Part shown: positions 34,678 through 42,987 of the stretch, in pieces
How positions within the stretch are numbered: position 1 is the stretch's first letter
Layout: every line of letters begins with the position of its first letter
Assembly: GCA_028293325.1 (NCBI GenBank)
Contig: JAQGPA010000184.1
Span: 1 to 64,000, forward strand
Direction of reading: 5' to 3'
Source: Pedosphaera sp.
GTDB taxonomy: Bacteria; Verrucomicrobiota; Verrucomicrobiia; Limisphaerales; Pedosphaeraceae
DNA: 64,000 nt
The notes under the pieces: model-generated
Seen by the model: the letters and a program-made list of their open reading frames with translations, nothing else
The model's database searches: none
Told to the model about the DNA's origin: nothing
Made by a program: the position numbers and the translations under genes

Positions 34678-34745
34678 AGCCCGTGGTGTGCCCTGATGGG
34701 GCGGACTGCGGGCTGATGCTGTCATTTTTCCATTCCTCGGAATGG
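34678..34745. repeat. Nested inverted repeats between the Cys-rich protein gene and the DUF3347 gene
   Basis: AGCCCG (34678) pairs with CGGGCT (34709-34714) around an inner GCCC/GGGC stem, followed by a TTTTT at 34725-34729. A second perfect hairpin CCATTCC-TC-GGAATGG lies at 34730-34745. It could be a weak terminator plus operator; evidence is limited to the repeats. Confidence 0.35.
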
Positions 34746-34783
34746 ATTCCGTTAATCCTTATAACCAAAACTCAATCGAAAAT

Positions 34784-35296
34784 ATGAAAATAATTAAACT
34801 GCAAATGACCCTGTTAATCCTGACTGCTTTGGTGGCCACTCCTATTGTGCGTGGCGCGGAAGCTCAAAGTTCCAAGCCCATGGCAGACATGGCGGAGAGC
34901 CCTGCGCTCATGGAGCCGGTTAAATCGGTGTATGACAATTACCTTAAAATCGAAGCGGCCTTGGCAAAGGATTCCCTGGACAGTGTGTCGGGGAATGCCA
35001 GCGCAATGGCCAAGGCCATCAAGGGTGACGACATGAAGATGCTCTCGCCCAATATCGCTGAACAGGCTGAAACTTTGGCCAAGGCCAAGGATTTGGCAGG
35101 GGCTCGCAAGGCGTTTAAACCGCTCAGCGATTCTTTAATCAAGTACCTGGCCGATCATAAGGTCCAGTCCGGCTCCTACAATGAAGCCTACTGTCCCATG
35201 GCCAAAGCCAGTTGGCTGCAAACGGATAAGAAAATCAGCAATCCCTATTTGGGTAAGGAAATGCCCGGCTGTGGAGAGATCAAGCGATCCTTCTAA
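34784..35296 (+). CDS. DUF3347-domain periplasmic protein
   Basis: 170 residues from the ATG at 34784, with a signal peptide (LLILTALVATPIVRGAEA). The helical domain starts VKSVYDNYLKIEAALAKDSL, and the C-terminal signature YCPMAKASWLQTDKKISNPY, then LGKEMPGCGE, is diagnostic for DUF3347, a domain common near copper and silver efflux genes. The conserved Cys, Met and second Cys could bind metal. It precedes the TolC-type gene by 24 bases, so it is in the cus operon. Confidence 0.82.
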   Translation: MKIIKLQMTLLILTALVATPIVRGAEAQSSKPMADMAESPALMEPVKSVYDNYLKIEAALAKDSLDSVSGNASAMAKAIKGDDMKMLSPNIAEQAETLAKAKDLAGARKAFKPLSDSLIKYLADHKVQSGSYNEAYCPMAKASWLQTDKKISNPYLGKEMPGCGEIKRSF

Positions 35297-35320
35297 ACTG
35301 ACCTCAAAGGAGATTCCCTA

Positions 35321-36643
35321 ATGACAAAACTCAAAACATTATTGTGTTTGATCCCGGCTGTCCTAAGGACGTCCAATCTCTTTGGGGACTCTATGCCACC
35401 TGTCGCAGAAATGGTTGCCACCAACAGTCTTTCCCTGGAGCAAGTGGTTGGGGAGGTGCTGAGCAACAATCCCTCGCTCAAAGCGGCACGGGCCAACTGG
35501 GAAGCAATGAAAGAGCGCATCCCCCAGGCCCGTGCCTGGGAAGACCCGCGAGCCGGCGTGGATGTGAATGCCGGTCGATTTGTTGCGGTTCCAGCCAATT
35601 CTTTTACGGATCAAAAATTCATGGTGGAACAGACCCTTCCACTTTCAGGCAAAAACCGGCTGCGCGGGCAGGCGGCCAGTGCCGAGGCGGTGAACGCCTT
35701 TGCGGAATTTCAGCGCCGGGAGCTGGATGCCACCGCCGCCGCCCGGAGCGCCTATTTTCGTCTGGCCAATGCCTACGCGCAATTGGAATTGAATCGTAAG
35801 AACACAGGCCTGCTAAGGCAGTTCGCGGAAATCAGCCGCACCAAGTATGAAGTGGGCACTCACTCGCAGGCCGACGTGCTGAGCGCCGAGACAGAACTGG
35901 CCAAGCTCGAAGAAACCGCCTTCGACTTTCAACGCCAGATTTCCGAGGCTCAAACAAAACTCAATACCTTGATGGATCATCCGGCCCATTCACCGCTGGG
36001 GCATCCGGCTGTTCAAACTTTTGAGCCGGTGGCCTTGACGCTGGAAAAAGTTGAAAGTCTCGCCCTGGTCAACCGCCCTGAACTATTGATGGCGGAGAAG
36101 AAAATTGAAGCCGCTCAAGCCAGGCTGGACGCGGCGCACAAGGAATGGATTCCGGAACCGAGTTTTCGCGTCGAAGCGGATAGGTACAATGGGGCTTCAC
36201 AGGCCATCAGCGAAGTCGCCGCCGGGTTTTCCATTAATCTGCCCTGGTTCAACCGCGCCAAGTACAAGGCGGGTGTGCGGGAAAACCAAAAGTTGGTCGA
36301 AAGCGCACGGCTTGAATTGGCAGCCGCCCGCCGGGAGACCTTGGCGTTGGTTTGGGATCAGCTCAAAAAAGTTGAAACCTTTCACCATCACACCGAACTG
36401 TCCAAAACCAAACTGCTGCCCCTGGCCGAGCAGACGGTCATATCCAAACGTTTGAGCTACGAAACCGATAAGACCAGTTTTCTTGAACTCTTAACCGCGC
36501 AACAAAGCGTGCAGGAAATTGAATCCATGTATTGGGAACATCTTGCCGATTACCAAATGGCGTTGGCGGAACTGGAAGCCTTGGTCGGAACGTCCCTGGA
36601 GCCGGTCATCGACACCGCTGAACATCAACACGACTCAAAATGA
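35321..36643 (+). CDS. TolC-family outer-membrane channel of the Cus-type pump
   Basis: 440 residues. A strong Shine-Dalgarno (AAAGGAG) precedes the ATG at 35321. The N-terminus LLCLIPAVLRTSNLFGDS is a plausible signal peptide. The first repeat begins LEQVVGEVLSNNPSLKAARA and the second contains VESLALVNRPELLMAEKKIE. Long helices (LEKVESLAL, ELAKLEETAFDFQRQISEAQ) fit the periplasmic tunnel. The stop overlaps the adaptor start by ATGA. Confidence 0.92.
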   Translation: MTKLKTLLCLIPAVLRTSNLFGDSMPPVAEMVATNSLSLEQVVGEVLSNNPSLKAARANWEAMKERIPQARAWEDPRAGVDVNAGRFVAVPANSFTDQKFMVEQTLPLSGKNRLRGQAASAEAVNAFAEFQRRELDATAAARSAYFRLANAYAQLELNRKNTGLLRQFAEISRTKYEVGTHSQADVLSAETELAKLEETAFDFQRQISEAQTKLNTLMDHPAHSPLGHPAVQTFEPVALTLEKVESLALVNRPELLMAEKKIEAAQARLDAAHKEWIPEPSFRVEADRYNGASQAISEVAAGFSINLPWFNRAKYKAGVRENQKLVESARLELAAARRETLALVWDQLKKVETFHHHTELSKTKLLPLAEQTVISKRLSYETDKTSFLELLTAQQSVQEIESMYWEHLADYQMALAELEALVGTSLEPVIDTAEHQHDSK

Positions 36644-37935
36644 AACTCAGACATCTCTTCACCCTGACGCCACTTCTGGTGGCAATCTACTTGCTGGTGC
36701 CGGCGTGCTCCCACGACGCGGAGCGCGGCGTGCAGAAAAATAGTGGCGTGGCGTACTATACCTGTTCCATGCATCCTTCCGTCAGGTCACAAGACCCCAA
36801 CGCTAAATGCCCCATTTGCAGCATGGACTTGACGCCGGTCATGAAGCAGATGACCAACAGCGAGACCAACCCGGCCAGCCTTGATCACGCGCCGGACTCC
36901 GCTGTGACCGAGGATACCAACCGGGTCGGGCAACCCACCGAGTTTACCGTCCCCGTGGCCCGCCAGCAGATGATTGGAGTCACGTACGCCACCGTACAGA
37001 AGAAGGCGTTGCAATCCACGCTGCGAACCGTGGGCACGGTCGCCTATGACAAACAGCGTCACTGGGATTATGTCAGCCGCCTGGATGGTTATATTCAAAA
37101 GTTGGAAGTTGCCTCACGGGGCGACGTGGTGGAGAAGGATCAGCCGCTCTTGACCATTTACAGCCCGGATCTGCTGACGACTCAGCGGGAGTTTCTCAAT
37201 CTTTTACAGATGCGGGATGAGGCGCAAAAGGCTCATTCCGAAGCCGCTCTGAAAAGCGCGGAAAGCCTCATCGAGTCGGCCCGGCGCCGCTTGTTTTTGT
37301 GGAACATCACCACGAATCAGATTGAGCAGTTGGAGCAGTCTCGCGAGGCCAGGGACACGCTCACTCTCTATTCGCCGTTCAAGGGTGTGGTGCAGAACTT
37401 GCAAGTGGATCAGGGCCGGAGGGTGTCGATGGGCGATCACCTGGTTGATATTGCCGATCTTTCCATGGTCTGGGTCTGGGCCCAGTTTTACCAGGACGAA
37501 CTGCCGCTGCTCAAAACGGGTGCGGCCGTGAGCATTACCTCCGATTCCTACCCGGACCAAAAAATTAACGGGAAAATTGCGCTGGTTGATCCTTTCGTCA
37601 ATGAGGGCACCCGCACCGTCCGGGTTCGGATCGACGTTGAAAACCACGATTTCAAGTTGCGCCCGGATATGTATGTGAATGTTTTTTTGGAGAGCGACCG
37701 GGGTGAAGGCTTGACTGTCCCGGTGAACGCCGTTTTGCCCACCGGCGAAAGAAATATTGTCTTTGTGGATAAGGGTGAGGGCAGGTTGGAGCCACGATTT
37801 GTTGAGGTGGGCAGAAAATACGGCGATGACTACGAGATAAAGAGCGGCCTCAAAGAGGGGGAAAGAGTGGTCAACAGCGCCAACTTTCTGATTGATGCCG
37901 AATCCCAAGTGCAAGGCGCGTTGAAATCCTGGTAA
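36640..37935 (+). CDS. cusB: CusB-type adaptor with N-terminal heavy-metal-binding domain
   Basis: 431 residues. The lipoprotein signal ends in LVPAC. A heavy-metal-binding domain follows: YYTCSMHPSVRSQDPNAKCP, then ICSMDLTPV, with Cys, Met and His ligands. The adaptor body has the barrel-sandwich pair VSRLDGYIQKLEVASRGDVV and FKGVVQNLQVDQGRRVSMGD, a helical hairpin between them (TTQREFLNLLQMRDEAQKAH), and a beta-barrel (KLRPDMYVNVFLESDRGEGL). Metal delivery to the pump through such Met-rich sites is established for CusB. It lies between the channel gene (ATGA overlap) and the pump gene (7 bases). Confidence 0.93.
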   Translation: MKLRHLFTLTPLLVAIYLLVPACSHDAERGVQKNSGVAYYTCSMHPSVRSQDPNAKCPICSMDLTPVMKQMTNSETNPASLDHAPDSAVTEDTNRVGQPTEFTVPVARQQMIGVTYATVQKKALQSTLRTVGTVAYDKQRHWDYVSRLDGYIQKLEVASRGDVVEKDQPLLTIYSPDLLTTQREFLNLLQMRDEAQKAHSEAALKSAESLIESARRRLFLWNITTNQIEQLEQSREARDTLTLYSPFKGVVQNLQVDQGRRVSMGDHLVDIADLSMVWVWAQFYQDELPLLKTGAAVSITSDSYPDQKINGKIALVDPFVNEGTRTVRVRIDVENHDFKLRPDMYVNVFLESDRGEGLTVPVNAVLPTGERNIVFVDKGEGRLEPRFVEVGRKYGDDYEIKSGLKEGERVVNSANFLIDAESQVQGALKSW

Positions 37936-37942
37936 GTGACCT

Positions 37943-40900
37943 ATGGAAAAACCTACTGTGCCATCTTCCTCTTCCGCGCCGGAACCAGCCCGGGGCGAGG
38001 GTTTGCTGGAGCGTATTATTGCCGCCAGTGCCCGGAATAAATTCCTGGTCTTCATCCTCACAATTTTCGCCATTGCGGGCGGGGGTTGGGGCTTGTTGCG
38101 CACCCCCCTGGATGCCATCCCCGACCTGAGCGACGTGCAGGTGATTGTTTACACGGATTGGGAGGGCCGCTCCCCCGATCTGGTCGAAGACCAAATCACC
38201 TATCCCATCTCGACCCGTTTCATCGCCGCGCCCAAGGTAAAATTCGTGCGTGGTGAATCGATGTTTGGCAAGTCCTTCGTTTACGTCATCTTTGAAGACG
38301 GCACCGACATCTACTGGGCACGCTCGCGGGTGATTGAATACCTGAATTCCGTCCGGGGCATGCTGCCGGAAGGCGTCAACCCCGTGATCGGGCCCGACGC
38401 CACCGGCGTGGGGTGGGTTTACGAATACGCACTGGTGGATGAGAGCGGCAAGCATAACCTGGCCGAGCTGCGTTCCTTCCAGGATTGGAATCTGCGTTAC
38501 GCCCTTGAGTCAGTGAAAGGCGTGGCGGAAGTCGCTCCGGTCGGCGGGTTCGTCAAGCAATACCAGGTGGATCTCGATCCCAACAAACTCTCCGCCTACG
38601 GCATTCCACTGAGCGACGTGGTCGCAAAGATTCGAACGTCCAATGCCGACGTCGGTGGAAAAATCTTTGAAGTCGGCTCCACGGAGTACTATGTGCGCGG
38701 CCGGGGCTACATCAAAAGCGTGGCCGACATCGAAAACATTCCTTTAAAAGTTGAGCAGGGCACCCCCGTTTACGTCCGGAACGTTGGCACCGTCCATATC
38801 GGCCCCGACCTCCGGCGCGGCGTGGCCGAACTGGATGGCAAAGGCGAAGTGGTGGGCGGCATCGTGGTAATGCGGTATGGCGAAAATGCCCTCACTGTCA
38901 TCGATGGGGTGAAACAAAAATTAAAGGAGATCCAGCCATCGCTGCCGGAAGGCGTTCATATCGTCCCGACCTATGACCGCAGCGATTTGATTAAGCGCTC
39001 CATTGCCACACTCCGGGAAAAACTCATCGAGGAAAGTATTGTCGTTGCCCTCGTCTGCATTATTTTCCTGTGGCACTTCCGTTCCGCCCTGGTGGCGATC
39101 ATCACGCTTCCCATTGCCATCCTGCTCTCCTTCCTGCCCATGCACTGGCTGGGGTTGACTTCCAACATCATGTCGCTGGGAGGGATTGCGATTGCCATCG
39201 GAGCCATGGTCGATGCGGCGATCATCATGGTGGAGAATGCGCATAAACAATTGGAGCATTTTCGCGATGAGCATGGCCGGGAACCTGACAAACGGGAGCG
39301 GGTCGATGTCATCATTGCCGCTGCCAAAAGCGTGGGGCGTCCGCTCTTCTTCTCTCTGCTGGTCATTACCGTGAGCTTTATCCCGGTCTTCTCCCTGCAA
39401 GCCCAGGAAGGCCGCTTGTTCAGTCCACTCGCCTATACGAAAACCTTTGCCATGTTTTTTGCCGCGCTTTTGGGCGTGACCTTGGTGCCGGTTTTGATGT
39501 TGCTCCTGATTCGGGGGAAAATCACGCCGGAGGCAAAAAATCCGGTCAATCGTTTCCTGATTTGGGCTTACCAACCCTTTGTTCATTTCGTGCTGCGTTT
39601 CCGTTGGCTAACCCTGATCCTGGCGCTGCTGGTCATGGGGGCAACCGTTTTTCCTTACCTCAAACTGGGCAAGGAATTCATGCCCCCGCTCAATGAAGGA
39701 AGCATCCTGTTCATGCCGACGGCGGTGCCGGGCATGTCGATTAACGAGGCAACCAGGATTCTGCAAATTCAGGATCGTCTTCTGCGGGAAATTCCTGAGG
39801 TCGAAAGAGTCTTCGGCAAAGCCGGCCAGTCCGAGACGCCCACCGATCCCGCCCCGTTGTCCATGTTTGAAACGGTGGTGACCCTTAAGCCACACGAACA
39901 ATGGCGTCCGGGCATGACCTGGGACAAAATACTCGCGGAGATGAACGAAAAGCTCAAGACCCCCGGCATGGCCAATATTTTTTGGATGCCCATTCAGACG
40001 CGCACGGAAATGCTCACCACCGGTTTCCGCACCAAACTGGGCATCAAAGTCTTTGGACCGGACTTGGGCAAAATTCAGGAGATCGGTGTGCAAATTGAAA
40101 AAACCCTGACTGATTTTCCCAACACGCGGAGCGTTTTTGCGGAGCGCACGACGGGAGGGTATTTCCTGGATATTACCCCCAATCGCGAGGCGGCGGCGCG
40201 TTATGGGCTGACCGTGGGGGATATAAATGACATCATCGAAACGGCCATTGGCGGGAAGACCATTGCCACCACCGTCGAAGGCCGTGAGCGCTATCCCATC
40301 AACGTGCGCTATGCGCGGGATTTCCGTAATGACCTGGATGCGCTCAAGCGGATTCTGGTGCCCACGCCGATGAATTTGCAGGCCCCGGTGGAAGTTCCGG
40401 GCCAGGGGGCCTCGGCCATGGGGCAGGGCGGAAATGGAGCGCCGCAATCCCAGGGTGCGATGGCAGCACAAATCCCTCTTTCCATGCTGGCCGACTTCCA
40501 TTTCAAAACCGGCCCGCCCTCCATCCGGGATGAAAACGGACAGTTGGTTGGTTTCGTCTTCGTCGATCCCACGACGAGCGACATTGGCAGCTACGTCCAG
40601 AAAGCTTCGGAGAAGATCAACGCCAATGTAAAATTCCCGCCGGGTTACTACATTCAATGGTCCGGCCAGTTTGAGTATATCAAGGCGGCGGAACAGCGGC
40701 TGAAAATCCTTATCCCATTCACCCTGCTCATCATCTTCGTTTTGATTTTCATCAACACCCAGTCGGTCATGAAGACGGTTATCGTTTTATTGGCTGTCCC
40801 GTTCTCCTTGGTGGGTGCGTTCTGGCTTCTTTATCTCCTGCATTACAACTTGAGCGTGGCTGTCGGGGTGGGATTGATCGCGCTCGCCGGTCTGGACGCT

Positions 40901-41743
40901 GAAACGGGCGTGGTGATGCTGCTCTATCTGGATCATGCGTGGGACAAATTTCGCGCCCAAGGCAGAATGGCCACCATGGGCGACTTGCACAATGCCGTCA
41001 TCGAGGGAGCCGTCCAACGGATTCGCCCTAAAATCATGACTGTTTGCGCCATCCTGTTCGGGTTGCTGCCCATCATGTGGTCACCCACCACCCAGGCTGG
41101 AGCCGATGTCATGAAACGGATTGCCGCGCCCATGATCGGTGGGGTGGTGACCTCGGCCATTTTGGAACTGCTGCTCTATCCGGTGATTTATGTTTTCTGG
41201 CGTCGCCATTCCTTGCCCCGAGCCACACGGGATCAGTTGCAGGTTTCCCTGGTCGCGGCCACCACCACACCCCTGACGATCGAGCACCGGGAGAAAAAGA
41301 GTTTCTTAAGAAACCTCGCACTGCTGCTCGTTCTTGGAATTATTATCGCTGGCGGATTTTTCGCCTGGCATCAATTCCACCCATCCAACGCCTCCCCCGG
41401 TCCGGGCATGGGTAAACCTTTGGCGACCCAAACCGTCAATGGTTTGACCGTTACCCTGTCCAATCCCGAAGGACAATTGCGTAATGCTGAGAATGAAGTC
41501 TGGATCGAATTCCGTGACGCCAACGGACAATTGGTGGATGTCGGGACGGTTAAGTTTGATCTCGACATGAACATGCCGGGGATGGTGATGCATTCTGGCA
41601 GCACCATTACTCCGACTGAAACGCCGGGTCGTTACCGGGCCAAAATCAAACCGGACATGGCCGGAGCTTGGACGGCAAAATTAGTTTACCAGGGGCCGCG
41701 TGGCAGCGGGCAGGTAAGTTTCGATACGAACGTTAAGCCGTAG
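37943..41743 (+). CDS. cusA: Heavy-metal efflux RND pump, Cu/Ag (CusA) type, with extra C-terminal FixH/YtkA-like domain
   Basis: 1,266 residues, about 200 longer than the usual CusA. Helix 4 reads GGIAIAIGAMVDAAIIMVEN, the monovalent Cu/Ag class signature, not the DFG/DGA motif of CzcA. Met residues in DPAPLSMFETVV and RTEMLTTGF sit where CusA has its periplasmic methionine sites (from memory of CusA). After the twelfth helix there is an additional helix (LALLLVLGIIIAGGFFAW) and then, from about residue 1155, a beta-sandwich-like domain (GLTVTLSNPEGQLRNAENEV, FDLDMNMPGMVMHSGSTITP, GRYRAKIKPDMAGAWTAKLV). It is Met-rich and resembles FixH/YtkA-like domains. It probably binds copper on the periplasmic side. 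Confidence 0.93.
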   Translation: MEKPTVPSSSSAPEPARGEGLLERIIAASARNKFLVFILTIFAIAGGGWGLLRTPLDAIPDLSDVQVIVYTDWEGRSPDLVEDQITYPISTRFIAAPKVKFVRGESMFGKSFVYVIFEDGTDIYWARSRVIEYLNSVRGMLPEGVNPVIGPDATGVGWVYEYALVDESGKHNLAELRSFQDWNLRYALESVKGVAEVAPVGGFVKQYQVDLDPNKLSAYGIPLSDVVAKIRTSNADVGGKIFEVGSTEYYVRGRGYIKSVADIENIPLKVEQGTPVYVRNVGTVHIGPDLRRGVAELDGKGEVVGGIVVMRYGENALTVIDGVKQKLKEIQPSLPEGVHIVPTYDRSDLIKRSIATLREKLIEESIVVALVCIIFLWHFRSALVAIITLPIAILLSFLPMHWLGLTSNIMSLGGIAIAIGAMVDAAIIMVENAHKQLEHFRDEHGREPDKRERVDVIIAAAKSVGRPLFFSLLVITVSFIPVFSLQAQEGRLFSPLAYTKTFAMFFAALLGVTLVPVLMLLLIRGKITPEAKNPVNRFLIWAYQPFVHFVLRFRWLTLILALLVMGATVFPYLKLGKEFMPPLNEGSILFMPTAVPGMSINEATRILQIQDRLLREIPEVERVFGKAGQSETPTDPAPLSMFETVVTLKPHEQWRPGMTWDKILAEMNEKLKTPGMANIFWMPIQTRTEMLTTGFRTKLGIKVFGPDLGKIQEIGVQIEKTLTDFPNTRSVFAERTTGGYFLDITPNREAAARYGLTVGDINDIIETAIGGKTIATTVEGRERYPINVRYARDFRNDLDALKRILVPTPMNLQAPVEVPGQGASAMGQGGNGAPQSQGAMAAQIPLSMLADFHFKTGPPSIRDENGQLVGFVFVDPTTSDIGSYVQKASEKINANVKFPPGYYIQWSGQFEYIKAAEQRLKILIPFTLLIIFVLIFINTQSVMKTVIVLLAVPFSLVGAFWLLYLLHYNLSVAVGVGLIALAGLDAETGVVMLLYLDHAWDKFRAQGRMATMGDLHNAVIEGAVQRIRPKIMTVCAILFGLLPIMWSPTTQAGADVMKRIAAPMIGGVVTSAILELLLYPVIYVFWRRHSLPRATRDQLQVSLVAATTTPLTIEHREKKSFLRNLALLLVLGIIIAGGFFAWHQFHPSNASPGPGMGKPLATQTVNGLTVTLSNPEGQLRNAENEVWIEFRDANGQLVDVGTVKFDLDMNMPGMVMHSGSTITPTETPGRYRAKIKPDMAGAWTAKLVYQGPRGSGQVSFDTNVKP

Positions 41744-41785
41744 AACTGGCACCGTATTCTTAAATGCATTCGGAAAAATCTCTTA

Positions 41786-41814
41786 TTGACACTGAGACCT
41801 AGTCTCAATAGCGT
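41786..41814 (+). promoter_or_regulatory. Promoter with a Fur-box-like palindrome in its spacer
   Basis: TTGACA at 41786-41791, a 17-base spacer and a weak TAGCGT at 41809-41814. Inside the spacer TGAGAC-CTA-GTCTCA (41793-41807) is a perfect inverted repeat of the form TGA-N9-TCA, the geometry of Fur 7-1-7 and RirA sites. A repressor bound here would block polymerase. It controls the gene starting at 41830 and the cytochrome gene. Confidence 0.6.
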
Positions 41815-41829
41815 TGCTGCGTCGTTAAA

Positions 41830-42678
41830 ATGAAAATTCAATCAGTGGTGACTCAATTAATGAAACTTCGTAACCGCCTTCTTCTTCTTCTCCTCACCAG
41901 CACTCTCATCGTTGGTTCCGCCTCTGCATCGGAACGTTACTTTGCCTACTCTTACGAACCGGAAACCATGCCCAAAGGGGGCTGGGAAGTCGAACAGTGG
42001 GCCACTTTGCGCCTCGGCCGCAATCAAGCCGTCGGACAGGACGATTATCAAAAATGGGAGCTGCGCCACTCGGTGGAATATGGCGTTACGGATAATTATA
42101 CAGTAGAACTATATGTGAATGAAAACATCGAAAGCTTCCGCGATCCGGCGGCGGGCACCAGCACTTCGTCGTTCACCTTCGATGGCATTTCAATTGAGAA
42201 CCGTTACCTGGTGCTGAACCCTGCCGAACATCCCGTGGGTCTGACCTTATATGTCGAACCCCGTTTTTCCGGCGTGGAAACCGAAGTGGAGGAGAAAATC
42301 ATCCTGGGCCAGCGCCACGGCGATTGGAAATGGGCGTTGAATCTCACGCATGCCACCGAGTGGACGCGGCATTTTCGTGCGACCGAGGGCGAAGTCGAGG
42401 CCTCGTTCGGCATTGCGCGCGATCTCAACAAACATTGGGCGGTCGGCCTGGAATTGCGCGATCACAACGAACTGCCCGATTATCATCAATGGGAAAACAC
42501 CGCGCTTTATATCGGCCCGGTCGTGAGCTATCGCCGGGCGAATTGGTGGGGGACACTTGCCGTGCTGCCGCAAGTCTATGGCGCGAACTTCACCGGCAAC
42601 CCTGATAACAATCCTCACCTGGAGTTGGAAGGCCACGAGCGATGGAACATCCGGCTTATCTTTGGCGTTGCCTTCTGA
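41830..42678 (+). CDS. Putative outer-membrane beta-barrel protein
   Basis: 282 residues with a signal peptide (LLLLLLTSTLIVGSASAS). The mature protein is a series of alternating hydrophobic-polar strands with many aromatic residues (RYFAYSYEPETMPKGGWEVE, HSVEYGVTDNYTVELYVNEN, GLTLYVEPRFSGVETEVEEK) and ends in WNIRLIFGVAF, a terminal aromatic as in outer-membrane barrels. The family is unassigned. An in-frame ATG at 41860 would give a tighter signal peptide. The stop overlaps the cytochrome start by ATGA, so the two are co-translated. The upstream Fur-like site suggests iron control. Confidence 0.72.
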   Translation: MKIQSVVTQLMKLRNRLLLLLLTSTLIVGSASASERYFAYSYEPETMPKGGWEVEQWATLRLGRNQAVGQDDYQKWELRHSVEYGVTDNYTVELYVNENIESFRDPAAGTSTSSFTFDGISIENRYLVLNPAEHPVGLTLYVEPRFSGVETEVEEKIILGQRHGDWKWALNLTHATEWTRHFRATEGEVEASFGIARDLNKHWAVGLELRDHNELPDYHQWENTALYIGPVVSYRRANWWGTLAVLPQVYGANFTGNPDNNPHLELEGHERWNIRLIFGVAF

Positions 42679-42980
42679 TGCGCTTGCTGCTGCCAACTTT
42701 TATCGTGGTGCTCTGCCTGTGCGGCGGCGCGCTCCATGCGGCCGACCTTTCCGATCAGGAGCACAACACCGCACGCAAACTTTATCTCGTCCGTTGCGCC
42801 AAGTGCCACAAGCTGTACGACCCAGCGGGCTACAGTGATTCCGAGTGGGCGTCCTGGATGGTGAAAATGAACAAGAAGGCGCACCTCAACTCCGACCAGG
42901 CGAAATTGTTGGCCCGCTATCTGGACAGCGTGCGGACGGAGCGGAAAGCCGATGGAAAGAAAACGGCCTACTCGCCGTAA
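42678..42980 (+). CDS. Small exported c-type cytochrome-like protein
   Basis: 100 residues from the ATG at 42678, with a signal peptide (LLLPTFIVVLCLCGGALHAA). One haem-binding motif CAKCH follows at RKLYLVRCAKCHKLYDPAGY, and Met in WASWMVKMNKK may be the axial ligand. It is coupled to the beta-barrel gene upstream (ATGA). The pair could serve electron transfer to a metal at the outer membrane, but that is speculation. It converges on the M16 peptidase gene with 7 bases between the stops. Confidence 0.82.
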   Translation: MRLLLPTFIVVLCLCGGALHAADLSDQEHNTARKLYLVRCAKCHKLYDPAGYSDSEWASWMVKMNKKAHLNSDQAKLLARYLDSVRTERKADGKKTAYSP

Positions 42981-42987
42981 TCTTCGT

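Noticed and set aside
39608-40657. 349-codon minus-strand open frame
   Set aside because: It is antisense to the CusA-type pump gene.
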